Shown here piece by piece: positions 1 to 9,400 of a DNA stretch of 27,691 nucleotides; the first letter of the stretch is position 1, and each line of letters begins with the position of its first letter. Origin of the DNA: Pleurotus ostreatus/Saccharomyces cerevisiae fusant (lineage: Eukaryota; Opisthokonta). Both the position numbers and the translations under genes were made by a program. The notes beneath the pieces were generated by a model. It made no database searches. It was not told where the DNA came from and was given only the letters and a program-made list of their open reading frames with translations. The stretch spans positions 1 through 27,691 of the forward strand of contig JAMQCK010000339.1 in NCBI GenBank assembly GCA_024196135.1, given 5' to 3'.

Positions 1-322
1 GGCGAACATCGCCCCCTCGATGACCTATACCGTTGCCTCGAGGGCCTCCCCGCGCTCGCCGTGCTACGCATCGAGGATAGAAAAGATCGATACCGGCCCT
101 GTCCTTTCCTGCGCCCCGGACTCCTAACCTGGCTTGCACGGAACGAGTCCGCGCCTTACGCATCTTACTCTGCGTTTTGGCGGCTGGGGCTTCGAAGGGT
201 GCGAGGATTTGGTGCGGCAGATCATGGTGTCGAGGGCTACGAGTGGGGTGGCGGACGGTATTCCGTACAAAGCGCTGGCCCGTCTCGTGTGCGATCTGGG
301 TCGTGAACTCCAATTGCCGTAG
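1..322 (+). pseudogene. 3' end of an F-box/LRR-type protein gene, frameshifted
   Basis: The DNA encodes the last hundred or so residues of a protein closely resembling the C-terminus of the intact F-box gene at 18720-20292. Shared landmarks are LRIED, GLL-WL, LTHLTLRFG and EDLVR, ending in DLGRELQLP where the other gene ends DLGLEYQIP. The match starts in frame 1 (positions 1 to about 145, through LLTWLARNES) and continues in frame 2 (about 148-322, PRLTHLTLRFGG onward), with a TAG stop at 320-322. No GT-AG pair could bridge such a short distance, so a small indel, or an assembly error, has broken the frame. The F-box itself would lie left of the window. F-box proteins act as substrate receptors of SCF ubiquitin ligases, and agaricomycetes carry many divergent copies. 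I infer a decayed paralogue; if the shift is a sequencing error it would be a normal gene end. Confidence 0.7.
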
Positions 323-3300
323 GTTCGATATTATATCCCAGTGTCCTCCCACAAAAATGTATTGCTACCGTGAATGACTCGAGGACCCGACTTCTACTAC
401 CCTAAACGTGTGTGCCGCAAGGAAAGAGGGGCAGAAAATATTCACTTTGGAATTGTCCAGTCAAAGCCCCAACATGCCCTCTATCAGCGGATTTGAACAC
501 GACCACGGAAGATTTGACAGAGGCAAGTGGGAAACCAATCGAGCAGTGATATGGTTCAACCGCGCAGAGTGCCTGGTCGGTGTCAGAACGCGGAACGAGG
601 CGACACGCGACGGTCACATGATCACGTCATGACATGGTCGAACTCGGCACTCGCCAAGCTCAGCAGCTTCGAAGTTTGAGGTTGGAAGGATCCGTATCTT
701 CAGCAGGGCCACGCATCTCCTCCGAAAGAGCCCGAAATGGTGATCTGGTGTTGTCCTCATCGAGGTGAACGACGATACTGCCCTTGACACGTATCGGCGA
801 CGTCGGGTAGCGCGGTGAGGATGAGGCGCATTGATAGGTTCAAGAATACCTGCCTCGTCGAGCCGGTGCGGAAATCAGGCGGTGCGAATCCCGAGCAGCG
901 TTGGTCGGACAGGCCATGTGGCGTGCGGACAAGCCTCCGCGTGGTGGCACTCAAGACGGGCATGGTCGAGGAGAAATCATGGTCAGTAGGAAGCGAACCT
1001 AGGGACAGAACGAATCTCTGATCGAGACGTACGACGACTGCGCTCTCTTGGGCGTCTTTGAGCGTCATATCGCCATCACATCGCCTCGACGCCCATGGCA
1101 GCGCCACAGGAGGACCAAACTTTGCGCCCATCGCAGCACCACAAGAGAACCCGAGTTTTGACAGACGGCGCAGGCGGTGGCGGCGGAAGATCCGGAATGA
1201 ACTGGGCGATGGCGGGAGGAGCAGCGGGACGTCGCAGAGTTCGAGCAGGAGCGCGCGCCACAGCAATGATCCCAGCGACCTGCACCGTTGGGAGTCGCGC
1301 GTGAAAGCGTTGAAGGTAGCGCCGGTGTCAGCAGGTTTGGGGCTTTAGCCCGTTGCGCTGAAGGAGGACAGCCCCGACGCGGGAAGGCGTCGTACGCGTG
1401 CTGAAACGTTGAGGACGTAGAACTTTGACGTCGACGACACGCCAAGGATAGCGAAAAAGGACAGCCATCGACAGGACGTGTCGGCGGAGGAGGATCCCAG
1501 AAGACGCGTCGAAGTATCAGCGCAGGAGTAAGTCAGCACGCGCGGGTCCTCGTACCGAGGCGCCGATATCAGGTGCGTGTTGCCCGTGCGATGCCAGCAG
1601 ATCCGGGTCTTAGAGAGCGCTGTCGCGCATCGCCCGAGGATCACCTGCCTGCGTCCTGAGGTTCGCATGTACGTCCCGAGGACCAACACGCACCACACGA
1701 GACGTCGCAGCGCCCGGCGTCAGCGTCAGCTGCAAGGGCCGGGGCAGCACGGCCTTCAAGGGCAAGGCTCGGACAGCGGGACGGCGCGTCTATGGTGAAA
1801 GACGTCAGCCGACCGAAAGAGGGACAATAGGCCACGAGACCAACGAGGAAGGTGTAATTCAGGCGATCAAGATCGAGGCAACAGTCATAGGACCCTTCGA
1901 CTAAGGCACGCTCACAATAGAGAGGGATGGCGGAGGCAATAAAGGGGAACGGGGGTAATAGAGAAATCGTGATCACAATAAAGGGAAAGAAGAAGGCGAC
2001 AAAGAGAGAGCGCCAACTCAGGAAAGGGCAAGGGGAAACCTCATGGTGGAGCCCACAAAGGGAAAACGGGAAGCAAAAGGGAACAATAGAAAACGCGCGT
2101 GGACAATGGGAAGCACACGAAGAAATCAACAATGGACGTCGAGAAACGTGACCCAGCGATACAATGAAGCCGCGGAAGTACAAGTACAATGGAACAATGC
2201 AGAGGGGGATCGTGGACAAGGAATGCGGAAGGCGGAAGAGTGGGGGAAGGGGAGACGTGAAAGGGGAAAGAAGGGGTGGGTTATGGGGAAGGCAGACTGG
2301 GGAAGAGTCTAGTTGTGGGCAGTCAATGAGAGACTGCGAAAGCTGGGGTCGTGATAGCGGGGGAAGGACCGGGGAATAAACGAATTAGAAGTCACGGAGG
2401 ACATTTGCCTGCATCAGGCGAGCGCGCTAGCGCAGGCTGACCGACGCGCTGGCGCGGAATACTCCGCGTGATGAAGCAGGCGACGCGCTGGAGGAAGCAG
2501 CAGACGCAAAGAGCGCAGCAGGAGGCGCGGCGGCCTCGAGCAAAGAGCGCATCGCATGCGCATGACTGCAGTGGGTGGGATTCTACCCACGCTTGATGTC
2601 GAAGAGGGCACGATGACCAGGAGTGACATGATCCAGAGGAAGACGCGACCAGCGCCTGACTACAGAGCGCGAGCTACAGCGCTTCAGTCATTGCCAACGG
2701 TGGGAAGCCTCCCACAAGTGGTTTCGGGCAGGTCGCCTCGCCCACGCGTGATAAGAAGACTGAAGGCGGCGGTGCTGAGGCGGCTGATCAGCGGGCGGCA
2801 CGGGGGACGGCGCCGGCGGTGACAGAAAGCGGGCGGCTCGAAGCCGGTGGCGATAGAGAGCCGCGGACAAGCCGGCGGGACGGGGATAGAACTATGCTTC
2901 TGCGGGTGATTACGGGGGCGGCGACAGGGCGGGTCACGACGGCGGCAAGAGCACGGCCACGGTGGCGGCGAGATCGCGGCTCATGACGGCGGCGTCGTTC
3001 CGCTATGCTTCCTCAGAGTTGATAAAGACTTCCTCGCTGCCGGGCATAGCGCGAACCCTGCACGCCGTACATGAGGCGGCGTCGCTCGTGTATGCTTCTT
3101 CGCCGTCGAGCGCGTCGGACATGAACGGCATCGTCGACGAAGGTCATAGCGCGAGGTGAAGCGTCCCGGTGATATAGGGACGCGTCTTTCTCATCGATAC
3201 AGGGCCGGCGGTGCAGGGGAGAGAAGGTCGACAACGCGGGGGTCGCACGGCGGCGCATCAGGGCGACAAGGGAGAACGCGACGGCCCAAAGACGGCGCCG

Positions 3301-3395
3301 CGGACACCGGTTGACGTCGGGTGACGCGCAAAGCCTTGGCGAGGGTCTATATTCACTCCCGGCGGGATACGAAGGTCTACTCGGTTAGGTATGCC
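323..3395. other. gene-poor region, no supported gene
   Basis: Only short, mutually overlapping open frames occur here, none with a recognisable domain or a convincing set of splice sites. From about 1921 to 2400 the + strand is strongly purine-rich, with loose repeats built on ACAAT and AAAGGGAA. Between 2400 and 2760 there are small perfect hairpins: CGCGGA-ATAC-TCCGCG at 2453-2468, and two similar GTGGGN...NCCCAC hairpins near 2573 and 2698. From about 2760 to 3260 the DNA is rich in GGCGGC/GACGGCG-type short repeats. I see no transposon termini inside this stretch. Confidence 0.5.
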
Positions 3396-3455
3396 AGTCA
3401 ACTCGGTAGAAACAATAGTCAACTCGGTAAAAACAACAGTCAACTCGGTAGAGAC
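3396..3455 (+). repeat. 21-bp tandem repeat interrupted by the retrotransposon
   Basis: Three 21-bp units of the form AGTCAACTCGGTARAAACAA begin at 3396, 3417 and 3438. The third unit is cut after GAGAC (3451-3455) by the 5' LTR. It resumes after the 3' LTR as GAGAC-GAC at 9663-9670, followed by a degenerate fourth unit (AGTCACTC). With one GAGAC copy removed, the third unit regains its exact 21-bp length, which confirms the insertion point. Confidence 0.85.
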
Positions 3456-3483
3456 TGTTGAACTAGCTACAGTACCGTGACTC

Positions 3484-3511
3484 TCACGTGATGCCGCGTT
3501 ACCTATATATA
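3484..3511 (+). promoter_or_regulatory. LTR promoter: E-box palindrome and TATA box
   Basis: TCACGTGA (3484-3491), a perfect palindrome containing the CACGTG core bound by bHLH factors, lies 12 bp before TATATATA (3504-3511). The same pair recurs in the 3' LTR (9429-9436 and 9449-9456). Transcription would be expected to start about 25-30 bp downstream, at the beginning of the LTR-internal repeat. Binding by a bHLH protein is inferred from the motif only. Confidence 0.55.
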
Positions 3512-3570
3512 CCGTTACTCGCGTCATATTCCTCAGTCGTTCTCGCTTTCCTTCTACCCCGACGACTGAG

Positions 3571-3617
3571 GTGAGCATACCATACATCCCTACGATACTA
3601 CATACTGACTGGAGTAG
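3571..3617 (+). other. putative spliceosomal intron inside the LTR
   Basis: This 47-nt segment begins GTGAGC after CTGAG, carries a TACTGAC branch-site match about ten bases before its end, and ends GGAGTAG before ACCATCGG. Its exact removal yields the sequence found 25 bp further downstream at 3642-3697. The 3' LTR holds the same segment at 9516-9562. Length and signals match the other introns of this window. Confidence 0.7.
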
Positions 3618-3717
3618 ACCATCGGTCACTTCAGGTGAATACAGTCGTTCTCGCTTTCCTTCTACCCCGACGACTGAGACCATCGGTCACTTCAGGTCGA
3701 AGGTGTTCCGTTTATCA

Positions 3718-3730
3718 GGTTATGAGCCCT
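3718..3730 (+). other. primer-binding site for an internal initiator-tRNA-Met fragment
   Basis: GGTTATGAGCCCT follows the LTR directly. It is not TGG plus a tRNA 3' end. Instead it is complementary to the anticodon stem-loop of eukaryotic initiator tRNA-Met (AGGGCTCATAACC, as I recall it from yeast). That is the arrangement known for Drosophila copia, which primes from a cleaved 5' half of tRNA-iMet. The match is seen directly; primer use is inferred. Confidence 0.7.
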
Positions 3731-3794
3731 TAATCCGAACGAGACCGCCTCGCCGACCTTCTAGTGACCTTTCGAACGACTCGCCTTTACCAGA

Positions 3795-6700
3795 ATGTCC
3801 AGCCCGTCACATCCTGCCCCGGATCGCCTTGTGGACATCGACTACCCGCGCGCGGCGGACGTCGCCCCCGTTTTTGCCTATCCGACTCCGATCTCGCGCC
3901 CGCCTAGGCTAACCCCCTTCGCGTCGACTGCCCAAGACCTTTCCGCTCTCGCCGCCGTACAGTTCGAGCCCACGCACCCGCTGGATATGCCGCTGGAGCC
4001 CGAGACCATTACCTACCTTCCCGGTTCTACCATGTCTCTTCAGCATCCGTCCTCTCTCCCTCTCCCATATGGTCCGTACGCATATCCACCCGCAAATCCG
4101 TTTCAGTCTTCCTCTTTCGCTACCACTACTCCGGCATCTGCGCCGGCGCCTTATGCGCCGTGCGCGGATGTCGACTTCCCTCCGACGCGTCTTGATCACG
4201 TGACGGTGTCGCACACGGGGTCGTCCTACGCGGAGCCTCGGGCGACACCGCCCATAGCTACCACGCCGCGGGTGCACTACGGGTCGTCCTTACGGGAGCC
4301 TGGGGCATCGCGCGTTGCATCTCCGGTATACACGAGGTCGCCCGCTGGGCACCAGCCCGCTGCGGGGCCGAGGGTGCCGGATATGCATTATCACTCATTT
4401 CCCTCTCATCCTTCCTTTTATCCCTTTGCATTTCCAGGTTCGCATCCGTCTATGTTTTACTCCGCACCGCCGCCCGCTCCGTACTTTCATTCCCCGTACC
4501 CTCCTGCCCCGTTTTACCATACTCCGCAGATGCATCCGGCCGCCATGTACCATCCACCTCCGCCTCCGGGTTCGATTCCTGGTGCGGCGGCGGCGCCCAC
4601 GGCGCCTCCGCGGTCGGATGCCGCCTCCCCTTCTTCTATGGACGTCGTTTATGACCCTGATACGATTCATCCTGACCATCCCCTGCATGACCGCTCCTCT
4701 CCTTACTCCGCATACGTAGTTTACGGTGATCCTACTTTCCGAGTACCTACGGTCACATCGGCGCTCCTCGACATTCCTCTCCTCACGGGTCGCGAGAACT
4801 TCGTGAAGTGGCGGGAGACCTCCCTCGATGCGGTCTCCACTCTTTCCAATACGCTATTCCGCCACCTCATCGACAAGGCACCTCCTTTCGATCCCGAGAA
4901 TGGCCCGCCGGTCGCCAAGGACGTCCCGCTCTTCTGCCCGACTCGGCTGCGTACTCGCGAGGACGTCAAAGTCGCCTCGGTCTGGTGGGATGCCGACTCG
5001 ACGGTCCTCACCATCCTGCGCAAGCGTATCGCGCCAGGTCTCTCCGTCGGCCCCCTCTCCGCCGGCGGCACCGCATCTCGGAAGGTTACTGCACGGGCTT
5101 TCCTTGCCTCCGTTGACCACTGGGCCGGCTGCGGCAGCGCTTCGACGATTCAGTTCCTCAAGAATCGCTTGCGCAACCTCGCTCCGCGCTCCGCCTCAGC
5201 CATTGATATGCTGGCCTACATTGACGCCTTCCGCGCCGGTCTCAGCGCGATCGGTCAGTCCGCTGGGACTTCCCCTCTTGGTCAAGTCGATGACGAGGCG
5301 GACTTCTGGTTCATGGAGCACCTGCCGAGGTCCGGCGAGTGGACGACTCTCACCTCGCTCATCCGTACCACCACCGATGCCGGTCAGCACATTCTTCCTA
5401 TCGAATTCCTCGACCGTGCTCGGAGCATCGCTCTCGGATACCACCCGGATAATCAAGTGGGAGGTCCTCCTCCTGTTCGACGCCCGCCTCCTGGTCCGCG
5501 CGTCCCGCCTCCGCCTGTCGCGTCGATGCCGACGCCACAAGCGCCGCCTCAGGCGAACATAGGACCCTTCCGCGCGGCGCCTCCTTCCGGTGGCCGTCCT
5601 GCCCCGCGTTCGGGCCCTCCTGCTGGGGGTGCTCGTACAGGTGTTCCGACTGCATTCGTAGCTGCTCCCGTCAATGATGGGGGTGGTGGCGGGCCTCCTC
5701 CCGCTATTCCTATACCTACTGCTCCGCCGTCGCTGTCTGGGGTAGACAGTGCGCCGGTTTCTGTAGACGCCTTCAATGTGCAATACAACGCCTCTTCCGC
5801 TTATTCCGCGTTTGCGTTCAGTGCTCTTTCGGAAGATCTCTCCTCGGCATTTAGTGGTCCGCCTGCGCTCTCTGCGGCCTCGCCACCACTCAACTTGTCG
5901 ACCTTCCTGAGCCAGCACCCCGGTATGCTCGATACCGGCTGCACGAAGCATATCTTCCGTTCTCGTGATGACTTTCACGAGTTCGATGATCGCACATCCG
6001 CCCCCGTCCAGACTGCGTCGAAGACGAGCCTCGCTGTCTTGGGCGGCGGTGTTGTCCTGTCGCGCGTTCTCGCCGAGGACGGGAACTGGTACCCTCTTCG
6101 ATGGACATCAGTTGCCTACGCGCCGGACTGCCCGATAAATCTCCTCTCCGTCGGACAGATGTGCGAGAAAGGGTTCACCTTCCAATGGGGTTCCCAGGTC
6201 CAGATTGCATTTCCTGCTAATCTCGGACCTATACAAACTACCGCGGTCCCGCATGGTCGACTGCACTTCCTCCGCATGGAGATCGTTCGTACGACGCCTT
6301 CGCTGTCTCATGAACTTGCCTTTCCGCCCATTGACTTCGTTGCGCCCGTCTTCGCCAAACCGGTCCTCACGCAGGAGCTCTGGCATCAGCGATTCGGGCA
6401 TCTCAACTTCGACTCAACGAATAAAATGCTCTCTTCGACTCAGACTTTCGCTACTGGCATTGTCTGTGTAGGTCCACACTCGGCATCTCCTCACTGCGTT
6501 GGCTGTCTTCTGGGAAAGTCCGCGCGCCCGTCCTTCGCTCATCCGGGAAATCGCGCCACCGAGAAGAACGAACTCCTCCATATGGACACATGCGGTCCTT
6601 TCCCAACTGTATCCTTCGCCAAGTTCGCTTACGCCTGGGTTGTCCTCGACGACAAGACGAACTGGGCGGAGTCACGCGGCCTCCGCCATCGCAACGACGC

Positions 6701-9392
6701 GTATGATGCTATGGTCGAAATCGTCGCCGAATGGGAACGACAGGCGGGGCACCCTGTTCTTCACGTTCGCTGCGATGGCGCTCTCGAGTTCATAGCTGGT
6801 CGCCTCGAACAATTCTTTCGCAATCGCGGTATCGTCGTCGAGCAGACGGCGCCCTACATTCATCAACAAAACGGCAAAGCCGAACGTTACATCCGCACCC
6901 TCGAGAATACGATGAAGTCGCTCCTGGCGGCCTCGGGACTCCCGATGACCTTCTGGTTCGACGCCTGGTACTGCGCCCAATACCTCCGGAATCGGCTTCC
7001 GACTTCCACCCTACCCGATGGCATCACACCGTACGAAGCACGCTGGGGCAAGAAACCCGACTTAGGCCACCTCCGCGTCTTCGGCTGCAGATGCTACGCG
7101 TACTATCCGAAGGAACTTGAGGAGAAAGGAGGTCGTCGGATGTATGAGGGTATATTCGTTGGCTACGAGGAGGCCCGAAAGGGATACTGGATTCGTGAAT
7201 CTGCCAATGGCAGGCTTCACTTTGCGCACACGGCTGTGTTTGACGAACACACGCCGGGTACGCTACGACGTGCCGTGAATACCACGGACTCTATTGAGTC
7301 TGTGCCTTCGCAGCCGTTGCTCCCGCCTGCGGTCCACGCCCCCTCGTCCGAAGGGGTGTCTGCCGTGACGGACGCCGCGCATGGAGGAAAGGACGCTCCT
7401 TCTGGGGGTGCACCTACCTCACGCGATGGGGGTCGTCTGCGACCCCATGCCTCCTTGCAACTGACGGAGAAGGGACAGTCTTATGTGAAGACTCTCCGGG
7501 CGCGCACCTCGCGCCAAGCCGCCGCCGCGGCAGCCTCTCAACACGCATCTATCGCTCTCGCGCCTATATCCATCGACGAGCTCTACGACTTCGCCGGTCT
7601 GAGCGACATCGACCATCTCCGCTCCCTCGCCGATCTGGGGGTGAGCCTGGGCGACCAAGAGGCCGACGTTTACTTCCAGCATGTCGCCTTCGACGCCCCG
7701 CAACCATCTATCTCGCCGTCGTGGGATCCACGCCGTCCGCCACGCAATTTCTCGGAAGCGATGAAGCGACCCGACTGGTCCGTCTGGTGGGACGCATGCA
7801 CCCGCGAAATAACAAGTATCAACGAGAAAGGCGTCTTCGAACCCTGTCCTCTACCGGCCGACGCTCGCGCACTACCTCTACAATGGGTCTTCGCATGGAA
7901 GGCCGACCCCGTCTCCGGAAATCCTTGCCACCTCGCCAAAGCTCGCCTCGTCGCTGGAGGGAACTTCCAACGACCTGGCGAATACGGCGATACCTATGCG
8001 CCTGTCGTCCGCACCTCCAGTGTCCGGATCATTGCCGCCTACATCAACTATCGACGCTGGTACTCTAAACAGTTCGACTTCTCTGTCGCCTTCCTCAACG
8101 GGATACTCAAGGAACTCGTATACTGTCGACCTATCCCCGGCTTTCCACTGAAAGACCTCTCCCACGTCCTACGCGCTATTCGTTCCATCTATGGTCTCAA
8201 GCAATCCGCGCGTGCATGGTACTCCGCCCTCCGCGCCGCACTAGAAGAGATCGGCTTCACGGTTTGCGACGTCGACCAGGCGGTTTTCTTCGCGTACTGG
8301 ACGCAATCGCCCGATCCATCGGTCCCGCTCGTCGACGGCACCCTCGAAATGATCATCGGCATCCACGTAGACGATGGGATATGCGGCACGAACTCGGAAG
8401 CTTTCTACGACTGGCTCATCATGCGCCTCCGACAGCACTTCGAGCTGAAAGATCTCGGCAACCTCGACGTCTTCCTAGGCATGAAGTTTCGCCGCAACTA
8501 CGACTCTTGTCGACTCTGGATCTCCATGGAGAACTTCATAGACGACCTCCTGGACGCGAACGGGATGAAGGACTGCCATAATCACGACGTGCCGCTCACT
8601 ATGCAGCCTGCAGACGTCAAGCCGCATCCTGACGCGTTCCCGCACCTATCTGATGCGCAAGTCAAGGCCGAGTTCCAGTCCCTCATCGGCTCTTTCAACT
8701 GGCTGGCGATGACCGCACGTCCGGATCTCGCATTCACAGTCACTGCGCTCGGACAGTTCAACGCGAACCCGTCCCGCGGCCACCTTCTCCTGGCGAAGGG
8801 TGTGCTGCGCTACCTGCGCAAGACGCGCTTCTTCGCGCTACAGTTCGACGGACTTCTACCAGTCACTGCACCGGTCATCGACTCCTCTATCCCGCTATCT
8901 GACACCTCACTACGCACTACCGGGCTAGGCTACAGCGACGCCGACTGGGCCTCCGATTCTGCGACGCGCCGTAGCATCTCCGGCTACTCAATCTTCCTAT
9001 ATGGCGGCCTTGTCTCCTGGTCTGCCGTCAAGCAGAAAAGCGTAGCCCTCTCGTCGACGGAAGCGGAGTACGCTGCTATGACCCACTTACTTCGGGAAGC
9101 GCTATGGATGCGATTATTCGCTCGCGCTACACACCTCCCACTCCCGACACCGTTCCCTCTGCGCGTCGACAACCGGAGCGCGCTCTGCCTCGCGGACGGC
9201 GAAGGCACGTCGAACCGGACGAAGCATGTGGATGTTAAGTTTCATTTTATTCGTACATACATTAATGATGGCTCCTTCTCCCCCTCATGGATTCCTACGG
9301 ACGAGATGGTCGCCGACATATTTACCAAACCCCTCCCCTCTGCCACCCACCACAAGCATTGCCGTTCCTTGGGACTCGTTTCGCTTCGCTAA
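3795..9392 (+). CDS. copia-type Gag-Pol polyprotein (intact, 1,865 aa)
   Basis: A single frame from ATG 3795 to TAA 9390-9392. Residues 1 to about 310 are Pro/Tyr/Ser-rich. A Gag-like region follows (about 320-560), then a Pro/Arg/Gly-rich linker. Protease has LDTGC with Asp at about 713. The integrase zinc domain shows H-x4-H and CVGC, and its core has D931, D994 and E1030, i.e. D-D-35-E. Reverse transcriptase has QFDFSVAFLNG (D1428) and HVDD (D1526/D1527). RNase H has D1715, E1756 and D1792, ending in the DIFTKPLP motif typical of copia elements. The polyprotein assembles virus-like particles, copies the RNA and integrates the DNA. No CCHC zinc knuckle is visible between Gag and protease. 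The reverse transcriptase box is HVDD rather than the common YVDD. No stop or frameshift breaks the frame, so the element could be autonomous. Confidence 0.97.
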   Translation: MSSPSHPAPDRLVDIDYPRAADVAPVFAYPTPISRPPRLTPFASTAQDLSALAAVQFEPTHPLDMPLEPETITYLPGSTMSLQHPSSLPLPYGPYAYPPANPFQSSSFATTTPASAPAPYAPCADVDFPPTRLDHVTVSHTGSSYAEPRATPPIATTPRVHYGSSLREPGASRVASPVYTRSPAGHQPAAGPRVPDMHYHSFPSHPSFYPFAFPGSHPSMFYSAPPPAPYFHSPYPPAPFYHTPQMHPAAMYHPPPPPGSIPGAAAAPTAPPRSDAASPSSMDVVYDPDTIHPDHPLHDRSSPYSAYVVYGDPTFRVPTVTSALLDIPLLTGRENFVKWRETSLDAVSTLSNTLFRHLIDKAPPFDPENGPPVAKDVPLFCPTRLRTREDVKVASVWWDADSTVLTILRKRIAPGLSVGPLSAGGTASRKVTARAFLASVDHWAGCGSASTIQFLKNRLRNLAPRSASAIDMLAYIDAFRAGLSAIGQSAGTSPLGQVDDEADFWFMEHLPRSGEWTTLTSLIRTTTDAGQHILPIEFLDRARSIALGYHPDNQVGGPPPVRRPPPGPRVPPPPVASMPTPQAPPQANIGPFRAAPPSGGRPAPRSGPPAGGARTGVPTAFVAAPVNDGGGGGPPPAIPIPTAPPSLSGVDSAPVSVDAFNVQYNASSAYSAFAFSALSEDLSSAFSGPPALSAASPPLNLSTFLSQHPGMLDTGCTKHIFRSRDDFHEFDDRTSAPVQTASKTSLAVLGGGVVLSRVLAEDGNWYPLRWTSVAYAPDCPINLLSVGQMCEKGFTFQWGSQVQIAFPANLGPIQTTAVPHGRLHFLRMEIVRTTPSLSHELAFPPIDFVAPVFAKPVLTQELWHQRFGHLNFDSTNKMLSSTQTFATGIVCVGPHSASPHCVGCLLGKSARPSFAHPGNRATEKNELLHMDTCGPFPTVSFAKFAYAWVVLDDKTNWAESRGLRHRNDAYDAMVEIVAEWERQAGHPVLHVRCDGALEFIAGRLEQFFRNRGIVVEQTAPYIHQQNGKAERYIRTLENTMKSLLAASGLPMTFWFDAWYCAQYLRNRLPTSTLPDGITPYEARWGKKPDLGHLRVFGCRCYAYYPKELEEKGGRRMYEGIFVGYEEARKGYWIRESANGRLHFAHTAVFDEHTPGTLRRAVNTTDSIESVPSQPLLPPAVHAPSSEGVSAVTDAAHGGKDAPSGGAPTSRDGGRLRPHASLQLTEKGQSYVKTLRARTSRQAAAAAASQHASIALAPISIDELYDFAGLSDIDHLRSLADLGVSLGDQEADVYFQHVAFDAPQPSISPSWDPRRPPRNFSEAMKRPDWSVWWDACTREITSINEKGVFEPCPLPADARALPLQWVFAWKADPVSGNPCHLAKARLVAGGNFQRPGEYGDTYAPVVRTSSVRIIAAYINYRRWYSKQFDFSVAFLNGILKELVYCRPIPGFPLKDLSHVLRAIRSIYGLKQSARAWYSALRAALEEIGFTVCDVDQAVFFAYWTQSPDPSVPLVDGTLEMIIGIHVDDGICGTNSEAFYDWLIMRLRQHFELKDLGNLDVFLGMKFRRNYDSCRLWISMENFIDDLLDANGMKDCHNHDVPLTMQPADVKPHPDAFPHLSDAQVKAEFQSLIGSFNWLAMTARPDLAFTVTALGQFNANPSRGHLLLAKGVLRYLRKTRFFALQFDGLLPVTAPVIDSSIPLSDTSLRTTGLGYSDADWASDSATRRSISGYSIFLYGGLVSWSAVKQKSVALSSTEAEYAAMTHLLREALWMRLFARATHLPLPTPFPLRVDNRSALCLADGEGTSNRTKHVDVKFHFIRTYINDGSFSPSWIPTDEMVADIFTKPLPSATHHKHCRSLGLVSLR

Positions 9393-9400
9393 TGGGGGTG
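9391..9400 (+). other. polypurine tract of the retrotransposon
   Basis: AATGGGGGTG lies directly before the 3' LTR and overlaps the stop codon of the polyprotein. In LTR retrotransposons an RNase H-resistant purine run in this position primes plus-strand DNA synthesis. It is short and contains one or two T residues, as is common in copia elements. Confidence 0.75.

Larger units (their letters stand above)
3456..3717 (+). repeat. 5' LTR, with internal 56-bp duplication and intron-like insert
   Basis: TG...CA-bounded LTR. Landmarks: E-box palindrome TCACGTGA 3484-3491, TATA box 3504-3511, inverted repeat 3531-3540/3562-3571, and an internal repeat. Copy A is 3534-3570 plus 3618-3636. Copy B is 3642-3697 and is the same 56 bp without the 47-bp insert 3571-3617. 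The insert starts GTGAGC, contains TACTGAC and ends TAG, like a fungal spliceosomal intron. By position relative to the TATA box, R would begin about 3534. Confidence 0.97.

Noticed and set aside
1641..2219. 192-codon minus-strand frame rich in Phe, Pro and Leu
   Set aside because: It is the complement of the purine-rich tract; composition explains both its openness and its hydrophobic look.
2401..2800. Possible CRISPR-like or other structured array from several short palindromes
   Set aside because: The palindromes differ in sequence and spacing; there is no regular repeat-spacer structure, and the organism is a eukaryote.
3571..3912. Short frame spanning the LTR and the start of the polyprotein
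   Set aside because: It overlaps the LTR intron and the gag start in another frame; no Gag-like content.
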